Of a stretch of DNA of 14,011 nucleotides, positions 1 through 6,384 are shown in pieces. This DNA comes from Thermoplasmatales archaeon (lineage in GTDB: Archaea > Thermoplasmatota > E2 > UBA202 > DSCA01): positions 1 to 14,011 of the forward strand of contig DSCA01000043.1 in NCBI GenBank assembly GCA_011049295.1. Reading direction: 5' to 3'. Numbering within the stretch: the stretch's first letter is position 1; every line of letters starts with the position of its first letter. Made by a program: the position numbers and the translations under genes. The notes under the pieces are model-generated. The model had not been told where the DNA came from, ran no database searches, and worked only from the letters and a program-made list of their open reading frames with translations.

Positions 1-1
1 C

Positions 2-1438
2 GTGGAGTTCGCGCCCACGGTGATTGCCGTCATCCCCCTGCTGGCGGCGCTGGGCATAGCCTATGCGCTGCACATGGTGAACCATTTTGCCGAGGAGGTA
101 GAGACCCGGTCGCCGGAGGAGGCGATAAAACGCATCATCACCACCACCGGCAAGGCGGTGCTGCTGTCGGCCATTACCACCATCGTGGGTTTTGCCTCTC
201 TGCTTTCTTCGGACATGCTGCCCATCGAGAACATGGGTCTGGCCTTCCTCATCGGGGTTCTGTACTGCTTCATCGCCACCATGGTGCTGGTGCCCCCGCT
301 GCTGATTGTTCTGGGCTACCGGCGCAAGGGCATTGAGGGATGGTCCTCCTTTTCCAAGATAACCCGCTACCGCAAACACATTTTGCTGCTGTTCATCGTG
401 CTGACCATGCTCTCTCTGACCGCCCTGCCCCAGGTGTCGCCCAAAACCTCCATCTATAAAATGATGCCGGAGAAGATGGACAGCGCCCGGGCCATGGAGG
501 AATATTCGGAAAAATTCCAGAGCGGGCAGCAGGGGGTGGTGGAAATATCTACACAGAGGGAAGGCATCCTAGAGCCCTCGCTACTGCGGGAGCTGGAGGC
601 CATGGAAAAGGCCATCAACGTGGGAGTGAAAAATGCCTCCGCCTATTCCATTGTGGACGTAATCAAACGGCTCAACTTCGGTACCATCCCGGCCACCAAG
701 GAGGACGTCAAACAGCTGGTGGAGGCGCGGCTGGCCGACCAGTACAAGCAGCTGATGTTCAGGGACAACTACAGCAAAACGCTGGTCTACGTGGACATGC
801 CCATCATTTCCACCCAGGAGACGGAGCGGGCGGTGAACGGGGTGAACCAGATTCTGGAGCAGTACGACAACAAAATAGAGGGGTCTATAACCCCCCTGGC
901 CGGGCTGGGCTCCGTCACCGTGGCCGTAAACAGCATGCTCATGGAGCAGCAGTTCCAGTTCATGTTTCTCTCCCTGCTCCTGGTTTTCATGTGCCTGGCG
1001 CTGGTGTTCCGCTCCTTCAAGTATGCCGTTATCACCTTTCTGCCCATCCTTCTCATCCTGGTGTGGGAGCCCGGGGCCCTGATACTCACCGGCATCCCCC
1101 TGAACGTGGCCACCATCATGGTGTCCTCGGTGGCCATCGGGGCGGGTATCGATTTCTCGGTGCACATCACGGAGCGGCTGCGCGACGAGCTGAAAACCAA
1201 GCCGGCCCTGGACGCCATAAAGACCGCCATTTACAAGAAGAGCCCCTCCCTGGTAGAGTCCACGGTGGCCCTGATTGCCGGCGGCATTCCCATCATCCTC
1301 ATGGAATACGAGATGATCACCCAGTTCATCGTGCTGGTGTTGCTCATGCTGGTGTTCGCCTGTGTGGCCTCCCTGCTGGGCCTGGCCGCCATTTACTCGG
1401 TGCAAAACGGTCAGTGGCTGGAGCGCTGGGGGCGCTAG
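2..1438 (+). CDS. RND/MMPL-family exporter, C-terminal part (5' truncated by window)
   Basis: The reading frame is open at the left edge, so the gene begins outside the window; the GTG at position 2 is not claimed as its start. The visible 478 residues hold the end of the first membrane domain (helices near 7-25, 50-70, 78-105), a helix at 127-145, an extracytoplasmic porter-like domain at about 146-318, and a second membrane domain with helices near 319-337, 340-362, 366-388, 420-436 and 440-466. The sequence GAGIDFSVH at 380-388, with Asp384, fits the conserved acidic transmembrane motif of RND proteins; the matching place in the first half reads GIAYALH without the acid. This repeat layout is that of the largely archaeal HAE3/MMPL exporters, which use proton motive force to move lipids or hydrophobic compounds. 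Roughly 300 or more residues are missing compared with whole family members. Substrate unknown. The TAG stop overlaps the stop of convergent purF. Confidence 0.85.
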   Translation: MEFAPTVIAVIPLLAALGIAYALHMVNHFAEEVETRSPEEAIKRIITTTGKAVLLSAITTIVGFASLLSSDMLPIENMGLAFLIGVLYCFIATMVLVPPLLIVLGYRRKGIEGWSSFSKITRYRKHILLLFIVLTMLSLTALPQVSPKTSIYKMMPEKMDSARAMEEYSEKFQSGQQGVVEISTQREGILEPSLLRELEAMEKAINVGVKNASAYSIVDVIKRLNFGTIPATKEDVKQLVEARLADQYKQLMFRDNYSKTLVYVDMPIISTQETERAVNGVNQILEQYDNKIEGSITPLAGLGSVTVAVNSMLMEQQFQFMFLSLLLVFMCLALVFRSFKYAVITFLPILLILVWEPGALILTGIPLNVATIMVSSVAIGAGIDFSVHITERLRDELKTKPALDAIKTAIYKKSPSLVESTVALIAGGIPIILMEYEMITQFIVLVLLMLVFACVASLLGLAAIYSVQNGQWLERWGR

Positions 1439-2832
1439 GAATAGGACTCCAGGCGCTCCTGAAAGCGATGGTTTTCCCCCTCGATGGGCAGGGGATACTG
1501 GCCGGTGACGCAGCCCAGGCACAGGTCGTCCCGGTTTATGCCCATGGCCTCCACCAACCCCTGGATGGAGATGTATCCCAGGCTGTCGGCACGGATGGAG
1601 CGCTGGATGTCCTCCACCGTCTTGTCGGCGGCGATGAGCTGCTCCCGGCTGGTCATGTCGATGCCCAGGTAGCAGGGAGCTTTAATGGGCGGGGAGCCGA
1701 TGCGGACGTGCACCTCCGCCGCCCCCCGGGAGCGCAGCAGCTCCACCATCTGTCTCATGGTGGTTCCCCGGACGATGGAGTCGTCCACCAGCACCACCCG
1801 CCTGCCCCCCACGATGCTCCGGATGGGGTTCATTTTTAGCTGGACAAATTTTTCCCGCAGGTCCTGGGAGGGCATGATGAAGGTACGGCCGATGTACCTG
1901 TTTTTCATCAGTCCCTCGGCCAGGGGGAGACCCGAGGCCCGGGCGAATCCGAAGGCGTGGGCCCGGCCGGAGTCCGGGATGGGCACCACCAGATCCGCCT
2001 CCGCCGGATGCTCCCGGGCCAGGCGCTCCCCGATGGCCACCCGTGTCTGGTAGACATCGACACCGTCGATGACCGAATCCGCCCGGGCGAAGTACACATA
2101 TTCAAAGAAGCAGTGGGCTCTGTGCGGGAGCTCGGCAAGCTGGTAGGAGGTGACGCCGTCGGGGGTGAGCTCGACGAGTTCGCCGGGCCGCACGTCCCTG
2201 ACCAGAGAGGCCCCCAGTGCGTCCAGGGCCACCGTCTCCGAGGCAATCACGTAGCCCCGGTCGTTTTTCCCCAGGCACAGGGGACGGATGCCCAGGGGGT
2301 CCCGCAGGCCGAATACACGGTCGTTGTACATGATGGCCAGCGAATAGGAGCCCTGCAGGGTCTTCATCACCTGTCTTACCGCCTTTTCGAAACTCCGGTG
2401 CTGCAGGTGCTGGGAGAGCAGGAAGGCGATGGATTCCTCCTCGCTGCCCAGGGCAAAGGTGTGCCCCTGGCCCATGAGACTTTTTTTCAACTCGGCGGCG
2501 TTGGTGATGATGCCGTTGTGGGCCAGGGCGATATCTCCAGAGGCTGTCTGCACCACGGTGGGCTGTGCATTCTGGGGAGTGGACAGTTTGATGGAATAAT
2601 AGGTGTGACCGATGCCCCGGCTGCCCCCTATCTGCGACACGTCCAGGTCCCTGAAGGCCTCGTTGACCAGCCCCAGTCCCTTATATGTCTTGATGCACCG
2701 CTCGTCCCGGTCGTATACGGCGATGCCCGCCGCCTCCTGCCCCCGGTGCTGCAGTGCATTGAGGCAAAAATACACGGCGGGGGCTACGTCACCCCGGGAT
2801 GCAGCCGCTACCACGCCGCAACGTTCCCTCAT
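1435..2832 (-). CDS. purF: Amidophosphoribosyltransferase (first step of purine synthesis)
   Basis: PurF makes 5-phosphoribosylamine from PRPP and glutamine. The 465 residues match the usual length. Processing after MRER would expose Cys5 as the N-terminal nucleophile of the class II glutaminase domain (about 5-235); QHRGQEAAG (28-36) and HNG (105-107) are present. The phosphoribosyltransferase domain has the PRPP loop VLVDDSIVRGTT at 347-358. Cys241, Cys387, Cys438 and Cys441 match the four ligands of the [4Fe-4S] cluster of Bacillus-type PurF. Oddity: the usual GHxRYST segment reads GHTYYSIK (75-82), so the conserved glutamine-binding arginine is tyrosine. The ATG overlaps the TGA of the L37e gene (ATGA), so the two are translationally coupled in the Sm-L37e-purF operon. 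The stop overlaps that of the convergent exporter gene. Confidence 0.96.
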   Translation of the reverse strand: MRERCGVVAAASRGDVAPAVYFCLNALQHRGQEAAGIAVYDRDERCIKTYKGLGLVNEAFRDLDVSQIGGSRGIGHTYYSIKLSTPQNAQPTVVQTASGDIALAHNGIITNAAELKKSLMGQGHTFALGSEEESIAFLLSQHLQHRSFEKAVRQVMKTLQGSYSLAIMYNDRVFGLRDPLGIRPLCLGKNDRGYVIASETVALDALGASLVRDVRPGELVELTPDGVTSYQLAELPHRAHCFFEYVYFARADSVIDGVDVYQTRVAIGERLAREHPAEADLVVPIPDSGRAHAFGFARASGLPLAEGLMKNRYIGRTFIMPSQDLREKFVQLKMNPIRSIVGGRRVVLVDDSIVRGTTMRQMVELLRSRGAAEVHVRIGSPPIKAPCYLGIDMTSREQLIAADKTVEDIQRSIRADSLGYISIQGLVEAMGINRDDLCLGCVTGQYPLPIEGENHRFQERLESYS

Positions 2833-2990
2833 CTTTGTCGCTGCCAGCTATATTCTCGCAATCGTTTTGATTTGCCGAATCCGCAGGAGGCACATACCTT
2901 ATCGTGCACGTTGAAGGCGCGGTTGCCGCAGCGTCGACACACGATGTGGGTCTTCCCCCCTCCGGACTTGGATGGCGTCCCTTTCGTCAT
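2829..2990 (-). CDS. rpl37e: Ribosomal protein L37e
   Basis: A 53-residue basic protein beginning MTKGTPSKSG. It carries two CxxC pairs, Cys18/Cys21 and Cys33/Cys36, forming the zinc ribbon of the archaeal/eukaryotic large-subunit protein L37e. The family-typical patterns THIVCRRCG, CASCGFGKSKRLR and EYSW are all visible. Length is normal for archaea. It starts four bases after the TGA of the Sm-like gene, and its own TGA overlaps the ATG of purF, so the three genes are very probably co-transcribed. The pairing of Sm-like protein and L37e is a known archaeal arrangement. The gene is too short for many ORF callers but is unmistakable. Confidence 0.96.
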   Translation of the reverse strand: MTKGTPSKSGGGKTHIVCRRCGNRAFNVHDKVCASCGFGKSKRLREYSWQRQR

Positions 2991-2994
2991 GTTA

Positions 2995-3210
2995 TCACGG
3001 TGATACGTAGATGATGTTGTCCCCGCGGACGATGACCCGGGGCAGATCCCGCAGTTTCTCTTCTCCCTGCAGTTCCTCGGCGTCCTTGAGGATTAGGTTG
3101 AGATGGGGATGGTCGTATCCCTCCAGAACCCCCCGGTATTCGCGCTCGCCTCGCAGCTGCACGATGACCCGTTTGCCGATACTGTCATGTATCATTTCCA
3201 GGGGTTTCAT
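2995..3210 (-). CDS. Sm-like archaeal RNA-binding protein (LSm)
   Basis: A 71-residue protein with both Sm motifs. Sm1 covers about 10-45, with GEREYRGVLEGYDHPHLNLIL including the RNA-contacting Asp33 and Asn38. Sm2 is VIVRGDNIIYVSP at 59-71, with the signature RGDN. Family members form heptameric rings that bind U-rich RNA and take part in RNA metabolism. The ATG at 3210 gives the expected short N-terminal helix (PLEMIHDSIGK). It is the first gene of the Sm-L37e-purF operon. No Shine-Dalgarno motif precedes it; a weak TATA-like stretch overlapping the stop codon of the upstream dehydrogenase could give a near-leaderless start. Confidence 0.96.
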   Translation of the reverse strand: MKPLEMIHDSIGKRVIVQLRGEREYRGVLEGYDHPHLNLILKDAEELQGEEKLRDLPRVIVRGDNIIYVSP

Positions 3211-3231
3211 GGTAGGGTATAGGAGGTGGCG

Positions 3232-3240
3232 TACTTAATG
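3232..3240 (-). promoter_or_regulatory. Weak TATA-like box for the LSm-L37e-purF operon
   Basis: On the minus strand the sequence CATTAAGTA lies about 26 bases before the LSm ATG and overlaps the TAA stop of the dehydrogenase. The spacing matches the other promoters in this window, but the match to TTTAWA is poor. Read-through from the dehydrogenase, 24 bases upstream, is the alternative. Confidence 0.3.
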
Positions 3241-4266
3241 TTTGCTGTCGTTTTCCAGTATCACCTTGAGGGAATCCCGGGCCCGGTCCACCAGAGAAAA
3301 CCCGCGCTGGGCCTCCTCCAGCGGCAGCCGATGGGTTATCATGTCCTCCACGTCGATGACTCCGGAATCGAGGAGGTCAAGGGCCTCCGAGAGATCGCGG
3401 GGGGCTGCCGCATAGGTGGACACCAGGGTTACCTGCCGGTTCCACAGGTCGAACAGGGGAAAGGGCACGGTTACCTCCGGCTCGGTGGGAGAAAAAAAGA
3501 GCAGGGTGGAACCCTTGCCCGCCGCCTCCAGCCCCTGCCTTACCGCCGACAGGGCTCCCGTACAGGTGACCACCAGGTCGGGGAGACGGTCCTGGTTGAG
3601 CTTCCTGACCTGCTCAACCACGTCCTGGCCGGCGTGCAGGGTCAGGTCGGCGCCCATTTCCGCTGCCTTTTTCAGGCGCCACTCCGAGACGTCGGTGGCC
3701 GCGATGGTGGATGCGCCCATGGCCCGGAGCAGCTTGATGTGCAGCAGGCCGGCGACTCCGCTCCCCATGACCAGGGCGCTCTGGCCCCGGGAGAAGCCGG
3801 CTATGCGCAGGCCCCGCACCACGCAGCCCAGGGGCTCGATGAAGGTTCCGGCGGCATGGGAAAGGCGGTCCGGCAGTTTGAATGTCCCCCGGCTCACGTT
3901 GATGGCAGGAACGCGGACAAACTGGGCAAAGCCCCCCGGATAAAAATTGGTGGAATGCAGGGTCTTGCACAGGGTATGCCGCCCGGTGCGGCAGAACCGG
4001 CAGTCGTTGCAGGGAACGTGATGGGACACAAACACCCGCTCGCCCACCTGGAAGTCCTCCACCGCATCTCCCACCTCCACAATCTCTCCCGTCATCTCGT
4101 GGCCCAGCACCCGGGGTGCGCTCTTCACCCGATACCATTCCAGCACGTCGCTGCCGCAGATGCCGCAGGCCCGCATCTCCACCAGAATCTCATCGGGGTC
4201 TATGGCCGGCACCGGCATCTCCTCTATGCGCACGTCGTCGTTGCGGTAATACATGGCGACCTTCAT
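3235..4266 (-). CDS. Zinc-dependent medium-chain dehydrogenase (iditol/threonine dehydrogenase-like)
   Basis: A cytosolic MDR-superfamily alcohol/polyol dehydrogenase. Numbered from the ATG at 4266 (MKVAMYY, 343 residues), catalytic zinc ligands are Cys37 in GICGSD, His56-Glu57 in GHE and probably Glu144 in FIEPLG. The structural zinc is held by Cys86, Cys89, Cys92 and Cys100 (spacing CxxCxxCx7C). The Rossmann fold has GSGVAG at 168-173 and Asp192 at the end of strand 2, which favours NAD over NADP. GTG (4287) and ATG (4275) starts are possible, but the TATA box would place transcription start near 4267, favouring the 4266 ATG and a leaderless message. It is close to the L-iditol 2-dehydrogenase/threonine dehydrogenase branch; neighbours give no clue to substrate. 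It is divergent from the metal permease. Confidence 0.88.
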   Translation of the reverse strand: MKVAMYYRNDDVRIEEMPVPAIDPDEILVEMRACGICGSDVLEWYRVKSAPRVLGHEMTGEIVEVGDAVEDFQVGERVFVSHHVPCNDCRFCRTGRHTLCKTLHSTNFYPGGFAQFVRVPAINVSRGTFKLPDRLSHAAGTFIEPLGCVVRGLRIAGFSRGQSALVMGSGVAGLLHIKLLRAMGASTIAATDVSEWRLKKAAEMGADLTLHAGQDVVEQVRKLNQDRLPDLVVTCTGALSAVRQGLEAAGKGSTLLFFSPTEPEVTVPFPLFDLWNRQVTLVSTYAAAPRDLSEALDLLDSGVIDVEDMITHRLPLEEAQRGFSLVDRARDSLKVILENDSKH

Positions 4267-4288
4267 GGGCGCCATAACGGGCAGCACG

Positions 4289-4299
4289 TTTTAAATATT
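4289..4299 (-). promoter_or_regulatory. TATA box of the dehydrogenase gene
   Basis: The minus-strand sequence AATATTTAAAA contains TTTAAA centred about 27 bases before the ATG at 4266, the distance expected between an archaeal TATA box and transcription start. It therefore supports a leaderless start at 4266 rather than the upstream GTG at 4287, which is only a few bases from the box. Confidence 0.6.
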
Positions 4300-4340
4300 G
4301 TTCATATCTCCGAGGGCGTATCCCGCAGCATCCGAATCTC

Positions 4341-4360
4341 TTTTATACCCGCCGGAGGTG
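4341..4360 (+). promoter_or_regulatory. TATA box and Shine-Dalgarno-like motif before the metal permease
   Basis: TTTTATA at 4341-4347 is centred 26 bases before the GTG at 4370, predicting a leaderless start. A strong GGAGGTG (4354-4360) also lies nine bases before the same GTG, which would only work if transcription began further upstream. One of the two signals must be idle, or two start sites are used. Confidence 0.5.
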
Positions 4361-4369
4361 TAAAGGGAC

Positions 4370-5548
4370 GTGAATACGGGCCGGGAAAAACGCATCGACC
4401 CCGTCTGCGGAATGCAGGGCACCATCCCCGCCCACGGACACTATTTCTGCTGCGAGCGCTGCATACGGAAATACGAGGAACGGCAGGGCATCCCCGAGGA
4501 GCAGGCGTACTGCCCGAGTTGCGCCTCAGGGAACGGCATCCCCTGGTACAGGCAGCGTCTGTTTGTGGTGACCCTGGCCACGGCGGGGCTCCTGATGGCC
4601 GGCCTGCTGCTTGACCCCCTGCGTCCCTTCCACGACGCATTCATGGACTACCTGGGGCTGATATGGTGGGCCGTGCTGCTGGGGTTTCTCGTCGGGGGCG
4701 TCATCGACTACTTTGTCCCCCGGGAGTACATCGAGAAGTACCTCTCCCGCCACCGCAAGCGAACCATTCTGTACTCCATCGTGTTCGGTTTTTTGATGAG
4801 CGCCTGCTCCCACGGGATTCTGGCCATCTCCATCCAGCTCTACCGCAAGGGAGCCAACACCTCCTCGGTGATTGCCTTTCTGCTGGCCTCGCCCTGGGCC
4901 AATCTGCCCGTCACCGTGCTCCTGTTCGGCTTTTTCGGGCTCCCCGCCCTGTACATCGTCCTGTCGGCGCTGGTGGTGGCCACCGTCACCGGGCTCTTCT
5001 ATCAGGTGCTGGAGCGGAGGGGAATGGTGGAATGCGGGGCCTGCCGGAGGGGCGAGGACCGGCCGACCTATACCGATTTTTCGGTCATCGAGGACGTGAG
5101 GAACCGATGGCGCCGGTTTCAGTTCACCTCCCGCAACCTGGGCCGGGCGGCGAAGGGCACCCTGGCAGGGGCCTGGTCGCTGGCCACCATGGTGTTGTGG
5201 TGGCTGATCATCGGCATGCTCCTGGCCTCCTTCGCCCGGGGCTACATCCCCCACCACCTGTTTATGGAGTACCTGGGGCCCACGGTGCTGGGCCTGGCGG
5301 TGACCCTGCTCTTCGCTACCGTCATCGAGGTGTGCTCGGAGGGAAGCTCGCCCCTGGCCTTCGAGATTTTCAGGCAGACCGGTGCCTTCGGCAACAGTTT
5401 CACCTTCCTCATGGCCGGGGTGGCCACCGATTACACGGAAATCGGGCTCATCTGGCAGAACATCGGCAAAAAGGCGGCCCTGTGGCTGCCCCTCATCACC
5501 GTGCCCCAGATACTGCTGCTGGGCTACCTGTTTAACTGGCTGCTGTAA
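4370..5548 (+). CDS. YHS/TRASH-type metal-binding domain fused to ArsP/DUF318-family permease
   Basis: 392 residues. The N-terminus (8-52) has a metal-binding module: DPVCGM at 10-15, then Cys27, Cys28, Cys31 (FCCERC) and a CxxC at 48-51, like YHS/TRASH domains that sense or hand over heavy metals. The rest is a permease of the PF03773 (DUF318/ArsP) type with hydrophobic helices near 64-82, 95-115, 132-156, 166-186, 188-212, 268-288, 303-320, 343-358 and 369-391. The two repeats show SACSHGI (144-150) and CSEGSSP (322-328), with Cys146 and Cys322 in conserved membrane positions. A soluble loop at 213-258 carries a further CxxC (222-225). ArsP relatives export organoarsenicals; substrate here is unproven. 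GTG start chosen for promoter and SD spacing. The TAA abuts the stop of the convergent aldolase. Confidence 0.85.
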   Translation: MNTGREKRIDPVCGMQGTIPAHGHYFCCERCIRKYEERQGIPEEQAYCPSCASGNGIPWYRQRLFVVTLATAGLLMAGLLLDPLRPFHDAFMDYLGLIWWAVLLGFLVGGVIDYFVPREYIEKYLSRHRKRTILYSIVFGFLMSACSHGILAISIQLYRKGANTSSVIAFLLASPWANLPVTVLLFGFFGLPALYIVLSALVVATVTGLFYQVLERRGMVECGACRRGEDRPTYTDFSVIEDVRNRWRRFQFTSRNLGRAAKGTLAGAWSLATMVLWWLIIGMLLASFARGYIPHHLFMEYLGPTVLGLAVTLLFATVIEVCSEGSSPLAFEIFRQTGAFGNSFTFLMAGVATDYTEIGLIWQNIGKKAALWLPLITVPQILLLGYLFNWLL

Positions 5549-6334
5549 CTAGGCTCCCTTTTCCTTCTGGAACTTCTGGTAGGCCTCGGCGGGCGTGGCA
5601 GCCTCGTGCACGATGGCCCGCACCGCCTTGACCATGGCCACCGGGTCCTCAGACTGGAAGATGTTGCGGCCCATGTCCACCCCGATGGCCCCCGCCTGCA
5701 GGGCGTCGTAGGCCATCTGGAGGGCGTCTTTCTCCGGCTGCTTTTTACCACCAGCAATAACGATGGGTACCGGGCAGCTCTCCACCACCTTTTCGAACTC
5801 CGGGCAGTAGTAGGTCTTGACGATGTGGGCCCCGAACTCGGCGGCCATGCGGGAGGCCAGGCCCAGATAGCGGGCGTCCTTTCCCATGTCCTTGCCCACC
5901 GCGGTGACCGCCACCACCGGGATGCCGTAGCGCTCCGCCTGGTCGATGACCCGGGCGAAGGGGAGCAGGGTGTCCCGCTCAAAGGTGGCCCCCACCAGGA
6001 TGGAAAAGGCCACTCCGGCCACGTTGAGGCGGATGGCATCCTCCATGTCGGCAATGATGCCCTCCCTGAGCAGCTCCGGCCCCACGATGCTGGTGCCTCC
6101 GGAGACCCGGAGAACGATGGGTATCCGGGTATGGGGGCTGACGTAGTTGCGCAGGGCCCCCCGGGTGAGCATCAGGGTGTCGGCGTAGGGGAGAAGCGGG
6201 TTCACCATCTGGTCCATTTTCTCCAGCCCCGTGGTGGGCCCCATGAAGTAGCCATGGTCCACGGCCAGCATCAGGGTGCGCCCGTCCTTTGGGTCGATGA
6301 TGTGCGACAACCGGTTTTTCATACCCCAGTCCAT
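5549..6334 (-). CDS. LsrF-like class I aldolase/thiolase (DeoC/FbaB superfamily)
   Basis: A 261-residue TIM-barrel enzyme. The start MDWGMKNRLSHI and the segments AVDHGYFMGPTTGLE (24-38) and GVDMGRNIFQS resemble E. coli LsrF, which acts on 3-hydroxy-5-phosphonooxypentane-2,4-dione in AI-2 breakdown. Lys173 in HIVKTYY is the expected Schiff-base lysine; Asp26 and the phosphate-binding GGKK (195-198) and MGRN are present. The ATG at 6334 was chosen because GGAGG sits six bases before it and it matches the family N-terminus; the upstream GTG at 6361 is less likely. No other lsr gene is near, so a role in archaeal sugar metabolism (fructose-bisphosphate aldolase or the ADH synthase of archaeal aromatic synthesis) is as likely as AI-2 chemistry. 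It has its own promoter after the C25 gene. Confidence 0.85.
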   Translation of the reverse strand: MDWGMKNRLSHIIDPKDGRTLMLAVDHGYFMGPTTGLEKMDQMVNPLLPYADTLMLTRGALRNYVSPHTRIPIVLRVSGGTSIVGPELLREGIIADMEDAIRLNVAGVAFSILVGATFERDTLLPFARVIDQAERYGIPVVAVTAVGKDMGKDARYLGLASRMAAEFGAHIVKTYYCPEFEKVVESCPVPIVIAGGKKQPEKDALQMAYDALQAGAIGVDMGRNIFQSEDPVAMVKAVRAIVHEAATPAEAYQKFQKEKGA

Positions 6335-6338
6335 GCTA

Positions 6339-6374
6339 TTCCTCCGTATGGGGGTAAACACGGTCGCCTTTAAA
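6339..6374 (-). promoter_or_regulatory. Promoter and ribosome-binding site of the LsrF-like gene
   Basis: On the minus strand TTTAAA (6369-6374) predicts transcription start near 6346, giving a leader of about 12 bases. That leader holds GGAGG (6339-6343), six bases before the ATG at 6334. This is one of the few units here with a real leader and Shine-Dalgarno motif, and it decides the start. Confidence 0.6.
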
Positions 6375-6384
6375 TGATTTCTGC

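Noticed and set aside
581..1522. 313-residue minus-strand frame opposite the exporter
   Set aside because: Composition is typical of a reverse frame (His, Gly, Gln rich); the plus strand has membrane helices and RND motifs.
1957..3003. 348-residue open frame on the plus strand opposite purF and L37e
   Set aside because: Antisense shadow. The minus strand carries clear PurF and L37e motifs and the plus frame has none.
3226..4614. 462-residue open frame on the plus strand
   Set aside because: It lies opposite the dehydrogenase gene and runs into the permease gene; its translation is low-complexity His/Gly/Gln-rich with no family pattern, as expected antisense to a GC-rich gene.
3235..5548. 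Dehydrogenase plus metal permease as a functional pair
   Set aside because: They are divergent with separate TATA boxes and no shared chemistry; adjacency alone does not support it.
5549..6334. Part of an AI-2 (lsr) quorum-signal operon
   Set aside because: No other lsr gene is in the window and the aldolase has its own promoter; resemblance of one enzyme is not enough.
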